Source: Halorubrum sp. PV6
GTDB taxonomy: Archaea > Halobacteriota > Halobacteria > Halobacteriales > Haloferacaceae
DNA: 64,000 nucleotides
Direction: 5' to 3'
Assembly (NCBI RefSeq): GCF_003990725.2
Contig: NZ_CP030064.1
Location: 1,426,001 to 1,490,000 of the forward strand
The translations under genes were made by a program, and so were the position numbers. Below, one piece after another: positions 25,166-33,945 of this stretch. The notes under the pieces are model-generated. The model saw only the letters and a list, made by a program, of their open reading frames with translations, made no database searches and had not been told where the DNA came from. Each line of letters opens with the position of its first letter. Positions within the stretch are counted from its first letter, which is position 1.

Positions 25166-25549
25166 TCACGCGCCGCCGACGTGTTCGTCGAGCCGCTCGA
25201 AATACGCCTCTCGCGGCACCTGATACGCGGCCCGGTAGTCGACCTCGCCGCCCGCGAACCGCTCCGCGACGTCGACGGCGGCGGTCGCGCCGGCCTCGCG
25301 GCTCTCGTGAGTCTCCGAGACGGCCTCGATCTCGGGCTCTAAGAAGAGGACGACGTGCCACTCGTCGGTCGCGTACTGTCCCGATCCGGGGCGGGCGTTG
25401 CGCGCGCCGTTCGTCAGGTAGATGGTCGGCAGACACGCGGACGGGAGGTCGTCGCCGCCGAAGACGTCCGGGCGGTACACGAGGATCGCCCGCCCGCTCG
25501 GCTCCTCGTTCCACACCCGCCAACCGTCCGGCAGCGCCTCGAAGCTCAT
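25166..25549 (-). CDS. DUF5820-type haloarchaeal protein
   Basis: 127 residues. Sequence features such as LPDGWRVWNEEPSGRAILVYRPDVF, CLPTIYLTNG and YATDEWHVVLFLEPE recall the haloarchaeal DUF5820 family. It looks like a small alpha/beta cytosolic protein with one cysteine; no catalytic motif is evident. It lies 117 bp downstream of the NFACT gene start with a TATA-like CTTTTATACC on the minus strand near 25601-25610, so it has its own promoter. Function unknown. Confidence 0.8.
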   Translation of the reverse strand: MSFEALPDGWRVWNEEPSGRAILVYRPDVFGGDDLPSACLPTIYLTNGARNARPGSGQYATDEWHVVLFLEPEIEAVSETHESREAGATAAVDVAERFAGGEVDYRAAYQVPREAYFERLDEHVGGA

Positions 25550-25666
25550 GGGCCGAATCGGGGGCGGACGTATGAAAGGGTCGCGCTCCGAGCGACGATC
25601 GGTATAAAAGGCACCGCGGGCGGTGCGTGTGGTCGAGCGGTGCGTGCGATCGGGCGGTCGTCGCTC

Positions 25667-27847
25667 TCAGTCGACGATGTCCGAGCCGCCCGGCGGCAGG
25701 AACTCCTGGAGCTGGTCGGCACTCGCCACTTTCCGCACGAACGAGGTGTCGGCGAACCGGCTCTTCAGCTCGCGGTACACCATCATCGCGGCGTCGTTTT
25801 GCGCGTACATCCCCGGCTCCAGCGTGACGCTCGTCGCCACCCGATCGACGATGGCCGACGGGGGGCCGCCGAGCGCCCGCGTGACGGGTTCACACTGGAC
25901 CCCGACGGCGACCCGGCAGGGCACGTCCTCGAAATACGTGCGGTCGCCGCGGATGACGAAACTTCCCTTCTCGATGTACTCGCCGCTCTCGGGCGTCTTC
26001 GACACCTGGTCCGGCTCGACCATGTACGCGTCGCCGGCGCCGCGCCCGTCTTTCCAATCCGAGGAGTACGAGACGGCGAACTGGGCGGCCTCCCGCAGCG
26101 TCTCCTCCGAGAAGTCGACCGGGTCGGCCGATTCCGACGGCCCGGACGCTTTTAAGATCGTCACCGGTCCGCCGTGCGCCTGCGTGTGGAAGAACCGGTC
26201 GTGTTTGCCCATGTACTTTTTCACCAGCTCCTCGTTCTGGTCGGCGTTGCGCCCGCCGATGACGAGGTACCCGGTCGAGGTTCGGAACCAGCGGAAGTGG
26301 TCGAACCAGTCGTCCGGGCTCCGGATCGGGATCGACGACCGGGAGAGCCAGTCCGTCTCGTACTCCGCTTCGTCGTCGGCGTCGGCTTCGTCGGCGTCGG
26401 CTTCCGCCTGTTCCGCGGTCCACTCGGCTTTCCGCTCTTTGACCGCTTCGAGCTCTCGGCGAGTGGCCTCGATGGCCTCCTGTGCGCCCTCCTTTTTCCC
26501 CTCGATCCGCTTCGCCTCCTGGTACAGCTGGTCGGCGTTGACCTCCACCCCCGCGCCGGCGTCAAGTTCGATCCGAGTCGGCCCGCCGTCGTCGCCCTCG
26601 CCCGTGAGCTCCACCGTCACCGTCCCGTCGCCGCCGTCGACGTCGACGACGGCCTCTGCCGCCGGGATCCCCTGTTCCGCGCCCGCATCGAGGGTCGCTG
26701 CGATGTCGTCCCACGGAACGTCGTTCTCGCGGGCGTCCTGAACGGTCGAGAGGACCTCGTCGACGAGGTCGTACTGCGCGTACAACAGTTCCGCGCGCTC
26801 GCGTTCGGCGTCGGCCTGTTCGTCGAACCCTTCGATCGCGCCCCGCTGCTGTTCGATGATCCGCTCTTGTTTGGCGATCTCCTCTTCGAAGTCGGGCCGC
26901 GAAGCGCCGGCGTCAGCCGGCGCCTCGCCCGACTCGCTCTCCTCGCGTTCGAGCCGATAGAAGTACTCGTCGACGGCGGCGGTAAACGAGTCGAAGCCGA
27001 CGCTCGGGAGGCCCTCGTGTTCCGAGAGCGGGAAGGGCGTAACGTCAACGACGCGGGCGTCGGCGTCGCCGTCGTCGCGTTCCCCGTCGCCGTCGACGCG
27101 CTCCTCGTACACGCGCGGGTCGAGGTCGCCGGAGCGGAGACGCTCGCCGACGCGCTCTAACGCCTCGTGGAGCGCGCGGAACTGGTCGTCGGTCGCCTCG
27201 TCGATCGGCGTCTCCTTCTCGACGCCGGCGCGGGTACACACCTCCTCGGCGTAGAGCCCGCCGAGGTTGAGCTGCGTGGCGAGCGTTCGCACCACGTCGC
27301 TGTCCGAGTCGCGCATGTGCCGTGTGAACCCGCCGAGACTCACGTCGAGCGGGTTGAGCCGGGAGGCCGGGTACTCGTACTGTGCGCCGGGAGCGACCGT
27401 CCGGGATTTGAGCCGAACCGTCGACAGCGACCCGACGACCTCGCCCGTCTCGTCGAGCGCGGCGACGTTCCCCTGTCCGAACAGCTCGGCGACGAGGGTC
27501 GTGTTCTCGTCGTCGCGCTCGAACTCGAAGGTGAGGATCCGGTCGAACTCGTACTGCTCGACGCCGGCGAAGTCGGCCCCGGAGAGCCGGTTTCTGAGCA
27601 TCTTCGCGAAGTTCGGCGGCCGGCCCGGCGCGTCCGCGACGTGATCCGGGTCGGCGACGTGAGCGCGCTTGATATCGCCCACCTCGATCAGCAACTCGAC
27701 GCGCCCGCGGTCGAAGTCGCGGAGCTTCAGCCGGAGCAGGTCGTCGTCGTAGAGGTACGCCTTGTCGACCTTCGCGCCCGAGTACCGGTTCAACTCGGTG
27801 ACGAGCGCGGCGAGGTCGATGCTCGACAGCTCCCGCTTCTGGTCCAT
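25667..27847 (-). CDS. rqcH: NFACT/RqcH-family ribosome quality-control protein
   Basis: 726 residues. The order is NFACT-N (residues 1 to ~200: SSIDLAALVTELN ... GAKVDKAYLY), HhH and coiled-coil arms in the middle (KQERIIEQQRGAIEGFDEQ and QLYQEAKRIEGKKEGAQEAI), then NFACT-R near 520-620 (KYMGKHDRFFHTQAHGGP). Members bind the 60S/50S subunit with stalled peptidyl-tRNA and, in bacteria and eukaryotes, recruit alanine-tRNA to tag the nascent chain. The linker between the two coiled coils contains an acidic Ala/Glu/Asp insert (about 480-500). ATG 27847. Archaeal members are proposed to add C-terminal alanine tails; activity here is inferred. Confidence 0.9.
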   Translation of the reverse strand: MDQKRELSSIDLAALVTELNRYSGAKVDKAYLYDDDLLRLKLRDFDRGRVELLIEVGDIKRAHVADPDHVADAPGRPPNFAKMLRNRLSGADFAGVEQYEFDRILTFEFERDDENTTLVAELFGQGNVAALDETGEVVGSLSTVRLKSRTVAPGAQYEYPASRLNPLDVSLGGFTRHMRDSDSDVVRTLATQLNLGGLYAEEVCTRAGVEKETPIDEATDDQFRALHEALERVGERLRSGDLDPRVYEERVDGDGERDDGDADARVVDVTPFPLSEHEGLPSVGFDSFTAAVDEYFYRLEREESESGEAPADAGASRPDFEEEIAKQERIIEQQRGAIEGFDEQADAERERAELLYAQYDLVDEVLSTVQDARENDVPWDDIAATLDAGAEQGIPAAEAVVDVDGGDGTVTVELTGEGDDGGPTRIELDAGAGVEVNADQLYQEAKRIEGKKEGAQEAIEATRRELEAVKERKAEWTAEQAEADADEADADDEAEYETDWLSRSSIPIRSPDDWFDHFRWFRTSTGYLVIGGRNADQNEELVKKYMGKHDRFFHTQAHGGPVTILKASGPSESADPVDFSEETLREAAQFAVSYSSDWKDGRGAGDAYMVEPDQVSKTPESGEYIEKGSFVIRGDRTYFEDVPCRVAVGVQCEPVTRALGGPPSAIVDRVATSVTLEPGMYAQNDAAMMVYRELKSRFADTSFVRKVASADQLQEFLPPGGSDIVD

Positions 27848-27999
27848 GTACGAACAAGACAGTCGGCCCGGAAAAAGGGGTGTCGTTCGAGGTGCCGGAC
27901 GAAGTGGCGCGCGTGCGGCAGTCGAGACGGGGTGAGGGCTGCTCGCAGGCGTCTCGGCTCAGCGGTTGATTCGGCGAGCGAAGGTGAATCGCGACGCAC

Positions 28000-29724
28000 T
28001 CAGAGCCGCTTCGAGACGTACGGGCCGTCTTGGTGGTAGCCGAGCTTGGTCCGGTAGTACTCTCGCGCCCCGATTCCGGAGATGATCGCGAGTTTGCGGT
28101 AGCCGGCCTCGCGGGCGGTCTCCTCGGCGCGTTCGAGGAGCTTTCGGCCGTACCCCTGATGCTGCCAGTCGCCGTCGCCGCCGATGGCGACTTCGCTGCC
28201 GTACACGTGGAGTTCGCGGAGCAGCGCGGCGTCTTCCAGTTCGGGGCGGATCGCGTCGGTTTCGGTGCCGGGTGCGCCGGGCTGGCCGGGCGCGAAGGAG
28301 GGGAACCGCAGGCGACAGAACCCGACGAGGAGGTCCCGAACGGGGTCTTCGAAGGAGATGAAGTGTTCCGTCCCGCCGCCGGCCTCGTAGGTCATGACGT
28401 CGAGTTCCACGTCGTCGGGCTCCGGGTCGGCGTCGTTGTGACCGACCTCGCGGGCGCGGATGTCCCGCTGGGTGATCCCCTTCTCCTCGGCGCGCTGGTC
28501 GGCGAGCTGCCGGAGGTTCGACTTCCAGACGCCGCCCTCGATGAAGTCGGCCGGAATGTCGCGCTGGACGCGCTGGAGCCGGGTGTACTTCGGAATCTGG
28601 TCCATCGCCTCGGCGACGACGTCTGCAGCCTCCTCGTTCGAGAGCGGTTCGAACTCCTCGCGGCGCCAGCGGTCGTACACCCGCGTCCCCTCGACGACGA
28701 GCGTCGGGTAGATCTTCAGGTAGTCCGGCCGCCAGTCGGAGTTCTCGAAGATCTGTCGGAAATCCTCGATACACATCTCCTTCGTCATCCCCGGCTGACC
28801 GGGCATCATGTGGAAGCCGACTTTGAACGCGGCGTCGCGGAGGCGGCGGTTGGCGTTGCGCGAGGCCTCGTTGCCGTGGCCGCGATGCATCTCGCGGTTG
28901 ATCCGCTCGTAGGTGGTCTGGACGCCGACCTCGACTTTGGTCCCCCCGAGATCGAGCATTCGGTCGATCTGTTCGGGGTCACACCAGTCGGGTTTCGTCT
29001 CGAACGTCGTCCCGATGTTGCGGATCTCGTTGGTCTCGTTTCTCGCGATCACGTCTTCGAGGTACTCGAAGGAGGTCTCTTCGGGGGCGGGCGCGAACGA
29101 CTCGCCTTCGGCCGGCTCGGGCTCTTTGTCGAGATCATAGTCGTTCATCGCCTGCAGGGCGCGCTTGACGAACCACTCTTGATAGTCGTGCGAGCGAGCG
29201 GTCATCGTCCCGCCCATCAGGATGAGTTCGACCTTATCGACCGGGTGGCCGATCTTCCGGAGCTGTTCGAGTCGGAGCGTGACCTGCCCGTACGGGTCGT
29301 AGTCGTTCTGCTCGCCGCGGGCCGCGGCGGGCTCGTGGCCCGTGTACGACTGCGCCGAGGAGAACTCCGAGGCCGGCCCGCCCGGACAGTAGAGGCATTT
29401 CCCGTGCGGACACAGCTTCGGGGAGGTCATGATCGCGACCGGAGAGACGCCGGACGCGGTTCGGACCGGCTTCCGCTGGACGACTTCGATCACGTCGTCG
29501 CGGGCCTCTTGCGGGGCGTGATCGAGGATTTCGGTGTTCTTCGGCACCTTCGGCGAAGAGAACTCGGAACAGGCGTCGAGTTTGGCGGATTCCAACTCGT
29601 CGCGACCGATCTCCCCGTCGAGAATCCGGTCGACGAGGTGTTCGCAGGCCCGGACGAACGCCTCGGGTTCGCCGTCGTCGCCGTCGCTTCCGGCGTCCCC
29701 CTCGGTCGCCGCGTCAGTACTCAT
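28000..29724 (-). CDS. elp3: Elp3: tRNA U34 cm5 radical SAM/acetyltransferase
   Basis: 574 residues. The radical SAM cluster cysteines lie in KLCPHGKCLYCPGGP. The SAM domain follows with LILMGGTMTARS and TKVEVGVQTTYERI. A C-terminal GNAT domain (about residues 430-574) ends GIGAREYYRTKLGYHQDGPY. Elp3 transfers an acetyl-derived carboxymethyl group to U34 of tRNA. In archaea it works alone without the other Elongator subunits, none of which is nearby. ATG 29724 begins MSTDAATEGDAGSD after a long in-frame leader that is not conserved. Divergent gene: the Bax1-type nuclease. Confidence 0.93.
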   Translation of the reverse strand: MSTDAATEGDAGSDGDDGEPEAFVRACEHLVDRILDGEIGRDELESAKLDACSEFSSPKVPKNTEILDHAPQEARDDVIEVVQRKPVRTASGVSPVAIMTSPKLCPHGKCLYCPGGPASEFSSAQSYTGHEPAAARGEQNDYDPYGQVTLRLEQLRKIGHPVDKVELILMGGTMTARSHDYQEWFVKRALQAMNDYDLDKEPEPAEGESFAPAPEETSFEYLEDVIARNETNEIRNIGTTFETKPDWCDPEQIDRMLDLGGTKVEVGVQTTYERINREMHRGHGNEASRNANRRLRDAAFKVGFHMMPGQPGMTKEMCIEDFRQIFENSDWRPDYLKIYPTLVVEGTRVYDRWRREEFEPLSNEEAADVVAEAMDQIPKYTRLQRVQRDIPADFIEGGVWKSNLRQLADQRAEEKGITQRDIRAREVGHNDADPEPDDVELDVMTYEAGGGTEHFISFEDPVRDLLVGFCRLRFPSFAPGQPGAPGTETDAIRPELEDAALLRELHVYGSEVAIGGDGDWQHQGYGRKLLERAEETAREAGYRKLAIISGIGAREYYRTKLGYHQDGPYVSKRL

Positions 29725-29892
29725 TACCCTCCGATCGACGGGTTTCGGAGTTAAGCGTGTCGCACCGGTACCCGACCGACGGTTTCGGTGACGGGTGGTG
29801 TCGTGTTTCGGCGGCGGGTGGTGTCGCTGCTCACCGGAGCGCGCTCGCACCGAACCCGCCCGCTTTAGGTCGGTCGCTTCCTACCGCCGGCC

Positions 29893-31407
29893 GTGCTCCG
29901 GAAGGACCTCCTGCGCGTCTCTCGGGCCGGCGGCGGCTACCGGCCGCAGTTCACCACCCGAGACCACCGCCCGCTCGCGGCGACGGTCTTAGAGACCGTC
30001 GAGTCGCACGTCGGCGAGCGGCGCGGCGATGTCGACGACGCGCTGGAGGCGTTAGAGAGCGACGCGGCCGCTCGGAACGGCGACTTCAAGCTCGTCCGGG
30101 GGCTCGCCGCGCTCGTCGAACGCGAGTGCGTCTTCGAGACGCGCGCGCCGGTCCCCCCGCGCCGGGTCCGACGAGCCGTGTTCGAGGCCGCGGAAGCGGT
30201 CGGCGTCGCGACCGAGACGGAACGCGAGATGGCGATTGCGAGCGCCGCCGACGGCCTCGGGATCACGCCCGACGCCGTCGAGCGCTCGCTGTACGCCGAC
30301 CGCGAGCAGAACGAGGTGCTGGTCGACGCCGACGTGCGGTGGGGCCCGGACGCCTTGCTCGAACAGTACGACCTGTCGTTAGCCCAGACCGCACTCTTCG
30401 ACGCCACCGAGGTCCGGGTGCGCTCGAACGACCCCAAGCGGCTCGTCTCGGCGGTCAAGCGGCTCCGACTCATGTACGAGGTGGAGACGACGCCGGAGGG
30501 GCGCGAACTCGTCGTCACCGGCCCCGACGCGCTGTTCTCCCGCACTCGTCGCTACGGGAGCGCCTTCGCGCGGCTGCTCCGGACCGTCGCGGGGTCGGCG
30601 GACTGGGAGCTGACAGCGACGATCGACGACCGTGGTCGCGAGCGCACCATGCGCCTCTCCGACGGCGACGTGACCGTGCCGGGCGTCGAGCCGGTCGTGG
30701 AGCCGGCGTTCGACAGCGGGGTCGAGGCCGACTTCGCCGGGCGGTTCCGCGGCCTCGATCTCGACTGGACGCTGGTCCGGGAGCCGGAGCCGCTCGAAAC
30801 CGGAGCGCGGGTGATGATCCCCGACTTCGCGTTCGACTACGACCACGCCGACTTTCGGCTCTTCTTCGAGGTGATGGGGTTTTGGACCCCCGAGTACGTC
30901 GAGAAGAAACTCGATCAACTCGCGGACGTGGAGGACGTGGACCTGCTCGTCGCCGTCGACGAGAGCCTCGGCGTCGGCGAGGAAATCGTCGCCCGCGACC
31001 ACCGAGTCGTGTCCTACTCCGGCACGGTTCGGGTAAAAGACGTCGTCGACGTGCTTCGCGAGTACGAGGCAGAGTTCGTCGCCGAGGCGGCCGCGGCGCT
31101 GCCCGACGCCTTCGAGCCGGACGACGACGTGATCACCGTCGGTGAGCTGGCGGACCGACACGGCGTGAGCGAGTCGGCGGTCGAAGACGGCCCGTTTCCG
31201 GATCACGAGCGCGTGGGCCGGACGCTCGTTCGGCCGGCGGTGCTCGACCGCATCGCCGACGAGATAACCGACGGCGTGGAATTGTCGGCGGTCGAGGCGG
31301 CCTTAGAGTCGTACGACATCGACGACACGAGCGCGCTCCTCTCGGTTCTCGGCTATCGCGTCGAGTGGGAGGGGCTCGGTGGCGGCACCGTCAGACGGAA
31401 GGAGTAG
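29893..31407 (+). CDS. DUF790 nuclease (Bax1-like, XPB partner)
   Basis: 504 residues with a GTG start at 29893 (MLRKDLLRVSRAGGGYRPQF). The N-terminal half contains helical winged domains. The C-terminal part holds a PD-(D/E)xK-like nuclease core: MIPDFAFDY, then LFFEVMGFWTPEYVEKKL and VDLLVAVDE. This is the DUF790 family that includes Bax1, the nuclease that binds archaeal XPB helicase and cuts DNA at bubble junctions during repair. Bax1 genes usually sit beside the XPB gene. Here neither flank (Elp3, DoxX-like) is a helicase, so any partner is encoded elsewhere. Confidence 0.85.
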   Translation: MLRKDLLRVSRAGGGYRPQFTTRDHRPLAATVLETVESHVGERRGDVDDALEALESDAAARNGDFKLVRGLAALVERECVFETRAPVPPRRVRRAVFEAAEAVGVATETEREMAIASAADGLGITPDAVERSLYADREQNEVLVDADVRWGPDALLEQYDLSLAQTALFDATEVRVRSNDPKRLVSAVKRLRLMYEVETTPEGRELVVTGPDALFSRTRRYGSAFARLLRTVAGSADWELTATIDDRGRERTMRLSDGDVTVPGVEPVVEPAFDSGVEADFAGRFRGLDLDWTLVREPEPLETGARVMIPDFAFDYDHADFRLFFEVMGFWTPEYVEKKLDQLADVEDVDLLVAVDESLGVGEEIVARDHRVVSYSGTVRVKDVVDVLREYEAEFVAEAAAALPDAFEPDDDVITVGELADRHGVSESAVEDGPFPDHERVGRTLVRPAVLDRIADEITDGVELSAVEAALESYDIDDTSALLSVLGYRVEWEGLGGGTVRRKE

Positions 31408-31449
31408 TGCGGTGGGTGCGGATTACCCACCGGCGAGAACGGCAGCATA

Positions 31450-31460
31450 TTTATATATTA
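31450..31460 (+). promoter_or_regulatory. TATA box of the DoxX-like gene
   Basis: TTTATATATTA, a strong AT tract. A transcript start about 26 nt downstream (near 31479) would leave a leader that still contains the GGAGG at 31482-31486. This contrasts with the leaderless genes elsewhere in the window. Confidence 0.65.
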
Positions 31461-31481
31461 TGATAGAGGAGTTATCTTCTT

Positions 31482-31486
31482 GGAGG
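31482..31486 (+). promoter_or_regulatory. Shine-Dalgarno site that decides the DoxX-like start
   Basis: GGAGG lies six nt before the ATG at 31493. The alternative ATG at 31459 lies inside the TATA element and cannot be used. Confidence 0.6.
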
Positions 31487-31492
31487 CAACAC

Positions 31493-32026
31493 ATGGTAAC
31501 TAACATTCAAACGCAGTTGCTCGGTAGAGACATATCGTTCCCGGTCGAGGAGTCGCGATTCGCGTACTGGCTCGTCGTGATGCGACTGATCGTCGGGTGG
31601 TGGTTCCTGCACGCGGGGCTCGATAAATTCCTCGCGTGGCCGTTCGACGCGGGGTGGTTCGTCGGCGGCGCGGCGGCCCAGACGAGCCTCGGCCCCGTCG
31701 TGACCCTGTTCGCGGACGGGATCCTGTTATCGTTTACCAACATCATGGTCCCGCTGGGACAGACCCTGATCGGGCTCGGCCTGATCGTCGGCGCGCTGAC
31801 GCGGCTCGCCGCGTTCTTCGGCGCGTTCCTGATGACGTTCTTCTACTTCATCAACGGCGAGACGGGCGGGTGGGCACACGGCGTGATCACCGGCGACCTA
31901 CTCGGGCTGCTGATCTTCGCGATGATCGCGACGCTCGGCGCCGGCCGCGTCCTCGGCGTGGACGCCTACCTCGCGAAGACGGCGTTCGTCCGAAATCATC
32001 CGCGGCTGCGGTACTTCATCGGCTAA
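31493..32026 (+). CDS. DoxX/DoxD-like membrane protein
   Basis: 177 residues with four hydrophobic helices. The first reads LVVMRLIVGWWFLHAGLDKFLAWPF, the typical DoxX opening; others are VPLGQTLIGLGLIVGALTRL and ITGDLLGLLIFAMIATLGAGRV. The family includes DoxD subunits of thiosulfate:quinone oxidoreductase and many uncharacterised oxidoreductase-linked membrane proteins. ATG 31493 follows an SD site. A small two-helix membrane protein follows after 14 nt, so the two probably form a complex. No catalytic partner such as a quinol oxidase is nearby; a thiosulfate role is not shown. Confidence 0.8.
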   Translation: MVTNIQTQLLGRDISFPVEESRFAYWLVVMRLIVGWWFLHAGLDKFLAWPFDAGWFVGGAAAQTSLGPVVTLFADGILLSFTNIMVPLGQTLIGLGLIVGALTRLAAFFGAFLMTFFYFINGETGGWAHGVITGDLLGLLIFAMIATLGAGRVLGVDAYLAKTAFVRNHPRLRYFIG

Positions 32027-32040
32027 CAAGGTGACAACAG

Positions 32041-32298
32041 ATGAGCGAACTCACAACAATGGAACGGATTGGATTGTACGGCGGCGCCGTGTTCCTGCTG
32101 CTGGGCACGGTTGGGATGGGGCTGTTAGAGATGGCGCTCGGAGCCCCCCACCCGGTGTCGGGAGAGGGACAGATCGTCCACGAGACGCTGTTCAGTCTGA
32201 GCATTCGGTCGTATACGATCCTGCTCGGGCTGATCCTGCTGGCGGCGTACGGGATCAGTAACCTCGCGACCAAGCCGCCACAGGACCCGTCGATCTAG
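32041..32298 (+). CDS. Small two-helix membrane protein, DoxX-like partner
   Basis: 85 residues. Two hydrophobic helices (RIGLYGGAVFLLLGTVGMGLL and YTILLGLILLAAYGISNLA) flank a short loop with GQIVHETLF. It starts 14 nt after the DoxX-like stop, with AAGGTGA as a possible ribosome site. I do not recognise a family. The close pairing suggests it is a subunit of the same membrane complex. The loop histidine could be catalytic or a cofactor ligand, but that is speculation. Confidence 0.75.
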   Translation: MSELTTMERIGLYGGAVFLLLGTVGMGLLEMALGAPHPVSGEGQIVHETLFSLSIRSYTILLGLILLAAYGISNLATKPPQDPSI

Positions 32299-32323
32299 GG
32301 TCCCGTCTCACCCACAGCCAACT

Positions 32324-32345
32324 CTATCGGGACACCCACCGATAG
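32324..32345. terminator. Hairpin between convergent genes, possible bidirectional terminator
   Basis: CTATCGG, 8-nt loop, CCGATAG: a perfect 7-bp stem lying in the 85-bp gap between two convergent genes. Archaeal termination relies more on T-tracts, and the only nearby one is ATTTTG near 32364, so this is tentative. Confidence 0.35.
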
Positions 32346-32383
32346 ACGACGCTCGTGAACAGTATTTTGCGTCGCAGCCCCGC

Positions 32384-32941
32384 TCACTCGACGACCGGCA
32401 GGTCCGCCCGGCTCCCCTTCGGAACCACGGAGCGCAGTTCGTCGTAGAGGTACAGACCGACGCCGATCGGCGCCGACTCGCCCGCGACCTCGTGGGCCGC
32501 GATGAGGTAGCCCCAGTCGCCGTCCCACTCGGGAAGGTCCTGATCCTCGCCGGCCACGAACCGAGCGGCCTGCTCGGGGTCGAGGTCGACGACGTTTTTC
32601 GTCGCGCGCGCGCCGAAACGCGTGACCGCCCGGCTGGTCGGCTTCCAGTGGTCCTGTCGCGTCCGCAGGAAGGTCATGCCGATGGCTTCCACCGCACTGG
32701 GGTCGGTCGCCTCCCCGTTGAAGATCCACACCTTGCCCGCCCCCTTCTCCCAGAAGGTGTACGTCTCGAAGACGCTCGGCTCGATGCCGAACCGCTCGTC
32801 CCACCAGTCTAAGACCTCCTTGCGGCTCGCGCGGCCCTCCACGTCGCGGTCCGCGGGCGTCTCCGGGAGCCGGTCGAACTGCTGGCCGTCGTTGGTGGGG
32901 GCGTCGGGAGAGCCCGCGGGCTCAGTCTCGTCGTCGCTCAC
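32384..32941 (-). CDS. Conserved partner of the RsmB-like methyltransferase (PUA-like, DUF7122-type)
   Basis: 185 residues. The start is GTG at 32941, overlapping the stop of the upstream RNA methyltransferase (GTGA), so the two are translationally coupled. The N-terminal ~45 residues are disordered; then KEVLDWWDERFGIEPSVFETYTFW leads a compact domain with GKVWIFNG, KPTSRAVTRFG and IGVGLYLYDELRSVVPKG near the end. The layout looks like a PUA-type RNA-binding domain, which other methyltransferases of this class carry fused at the C-terminus. I believe its label is DUF7122. It probably presents RNA to the enzyme next door. Confidence 0.65.
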   Translation of the reverse strand: MSDDETEPAGSPDAPTNDGQQFDRLPETPADRDVEGRASRKEVLDWWDERFGIEPSVFETYTFWEKGAGKVWIFNGEATDPSAVEAIGMTFLRTRQDHWKPTSRAVTRFGARATKNVVDLDPEQAARFVAGEDQDLPEWDGDWGYLIAAHEVAGESAPIGVGLYLYDELRSVVPKGSRADLPVVE

Positions 32942-33861
32942 GCGCCCACCTCCGTGCCGCCGACGCGCAGTTTCGCACAGAAGAATCCGCCGGTGTCGTT
33001 GTGGTGTGGGTACACGCGGTGTGCGCGCGTCACCGACTCGTCGTACGTCTCCTCTTCCCACTCCGTCACGCCGGGAACCGTCTCGACCGGGAGGTCGAAC
33101 TCAACGAGTTCGCAGTCTTCGGCCGCGAGGACGTGATCGAGGACGGCCTCGTTTTCCTCGGGCGCGAACGTGCAGGTGGAGTAGACGACAGTTCCGCCGG
33201 GGCGGGTCGCCTGCACGGCGCGGGCTAAGATTCCCTTTTGAATCCCGGCGACGCCGTGGACGTGGTCGAGCGTCCACTGGTCGACCACGTCCGGGTTCTT
33301 CCGGCAGGTCCCCTCACAGGAACACGGGGCGTCGACCAAGGCCCGGTCGAACTCATCGAACGCGAGCGGCTTCGTCGAGAAGTTGCGCGCGTCCTGGTTC
33401 GTGACGATGGTGTTCGTGATCCCCAGTCGCTCGGCGTTGTGCCGGAGCGCGGAGAGCCGCCCGAGGTTGTTGTCGTTCGCGACGACCGTCCCCCGGTCGT
33501 CCATCGCGTCGGCGATCTGGGTGGTCTTGCTGCCGGGCGCCGCGCAGGCGTCCCAGACGCGGTCGCCCGGTTGCGGGTCGAGCGCGAGACCGGGGAGCAC
33601 GGACACCTCCTCCTGGCCGTGCGTCCAGCCGTGGACGTACGGCCAGTTGCCGCCGGGGTTCCCGTCCGGAAGCCGAAACAGCCCGTCGTGCCAGTCGACC
33701 GGCTCGTACGCCACGCCCTCCTCGTCGAACGCGTCGCGGACGCGGGCGGGCGAGGCCGCCATCTCGTTCACGCGGACGACCGACGGCAGGGGTCGGTCAC
33801 AGGCCGCGCGGAACGCCGCCGCGTCGTCGACGAGCGGCTCGTACCGCGCTAACGGATTCAT
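32938..33861 (-). CDS. RsmB/NOP-family RNA cytosine-C5 methyltransferase
   Basis: 307 residues. The SAM site is VWDACAAPGSKTTQIADAM. The two catalytic cysteines of m5C RNA methyltransferases are in VDAPCSCEG (motif IV) and YSTCTFAPEENE (motif VI). The N-terminal ~60 residues form the RNA-recognition segment. The substrate may be rRNA or tRNA. ATG at 33861. It overlaps a PUA-like gene that may supply RNA binding in trans. The divergent neighbour is the PAC2 gene. Confidence 0.92.
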   Translation of the reverse strand: MNPLARYEPLVDDAAAFRAACDRPLPSVVRVNEMAASPARVRDAFDEEGVAYEPVDWHDGLFRLPDGNPGGNWPYVHGWTHGQEEVSVLPGLALDPQPGDRVWDACAAPGSKTTQIADAMDDRGTVVANDNNLGRLSALRHNAERLGITNTIVTNQDARNFSTKPLAFDEFDRALVDAPCSCEGTCRKNPDVVDQWTLDHVHGVAGIQKGILARAVQATRPGGTVVYSTCTFAPEENEAVLDHVLAAEDCELVEFDLPVETVPGVTEWEEETYDESVTRAHRVYPHHNDTGGFFCAKLRVGGTEVGA

Positions 33862-33945
33862 GGCCGTCCTTTCGCGTCGGCCCGTTAGTCGGTTTCGGGA
33901 CGTGCCCGCCCTACCTTTAGGTCACTGGCCGGAGTTGGCCGGGGT

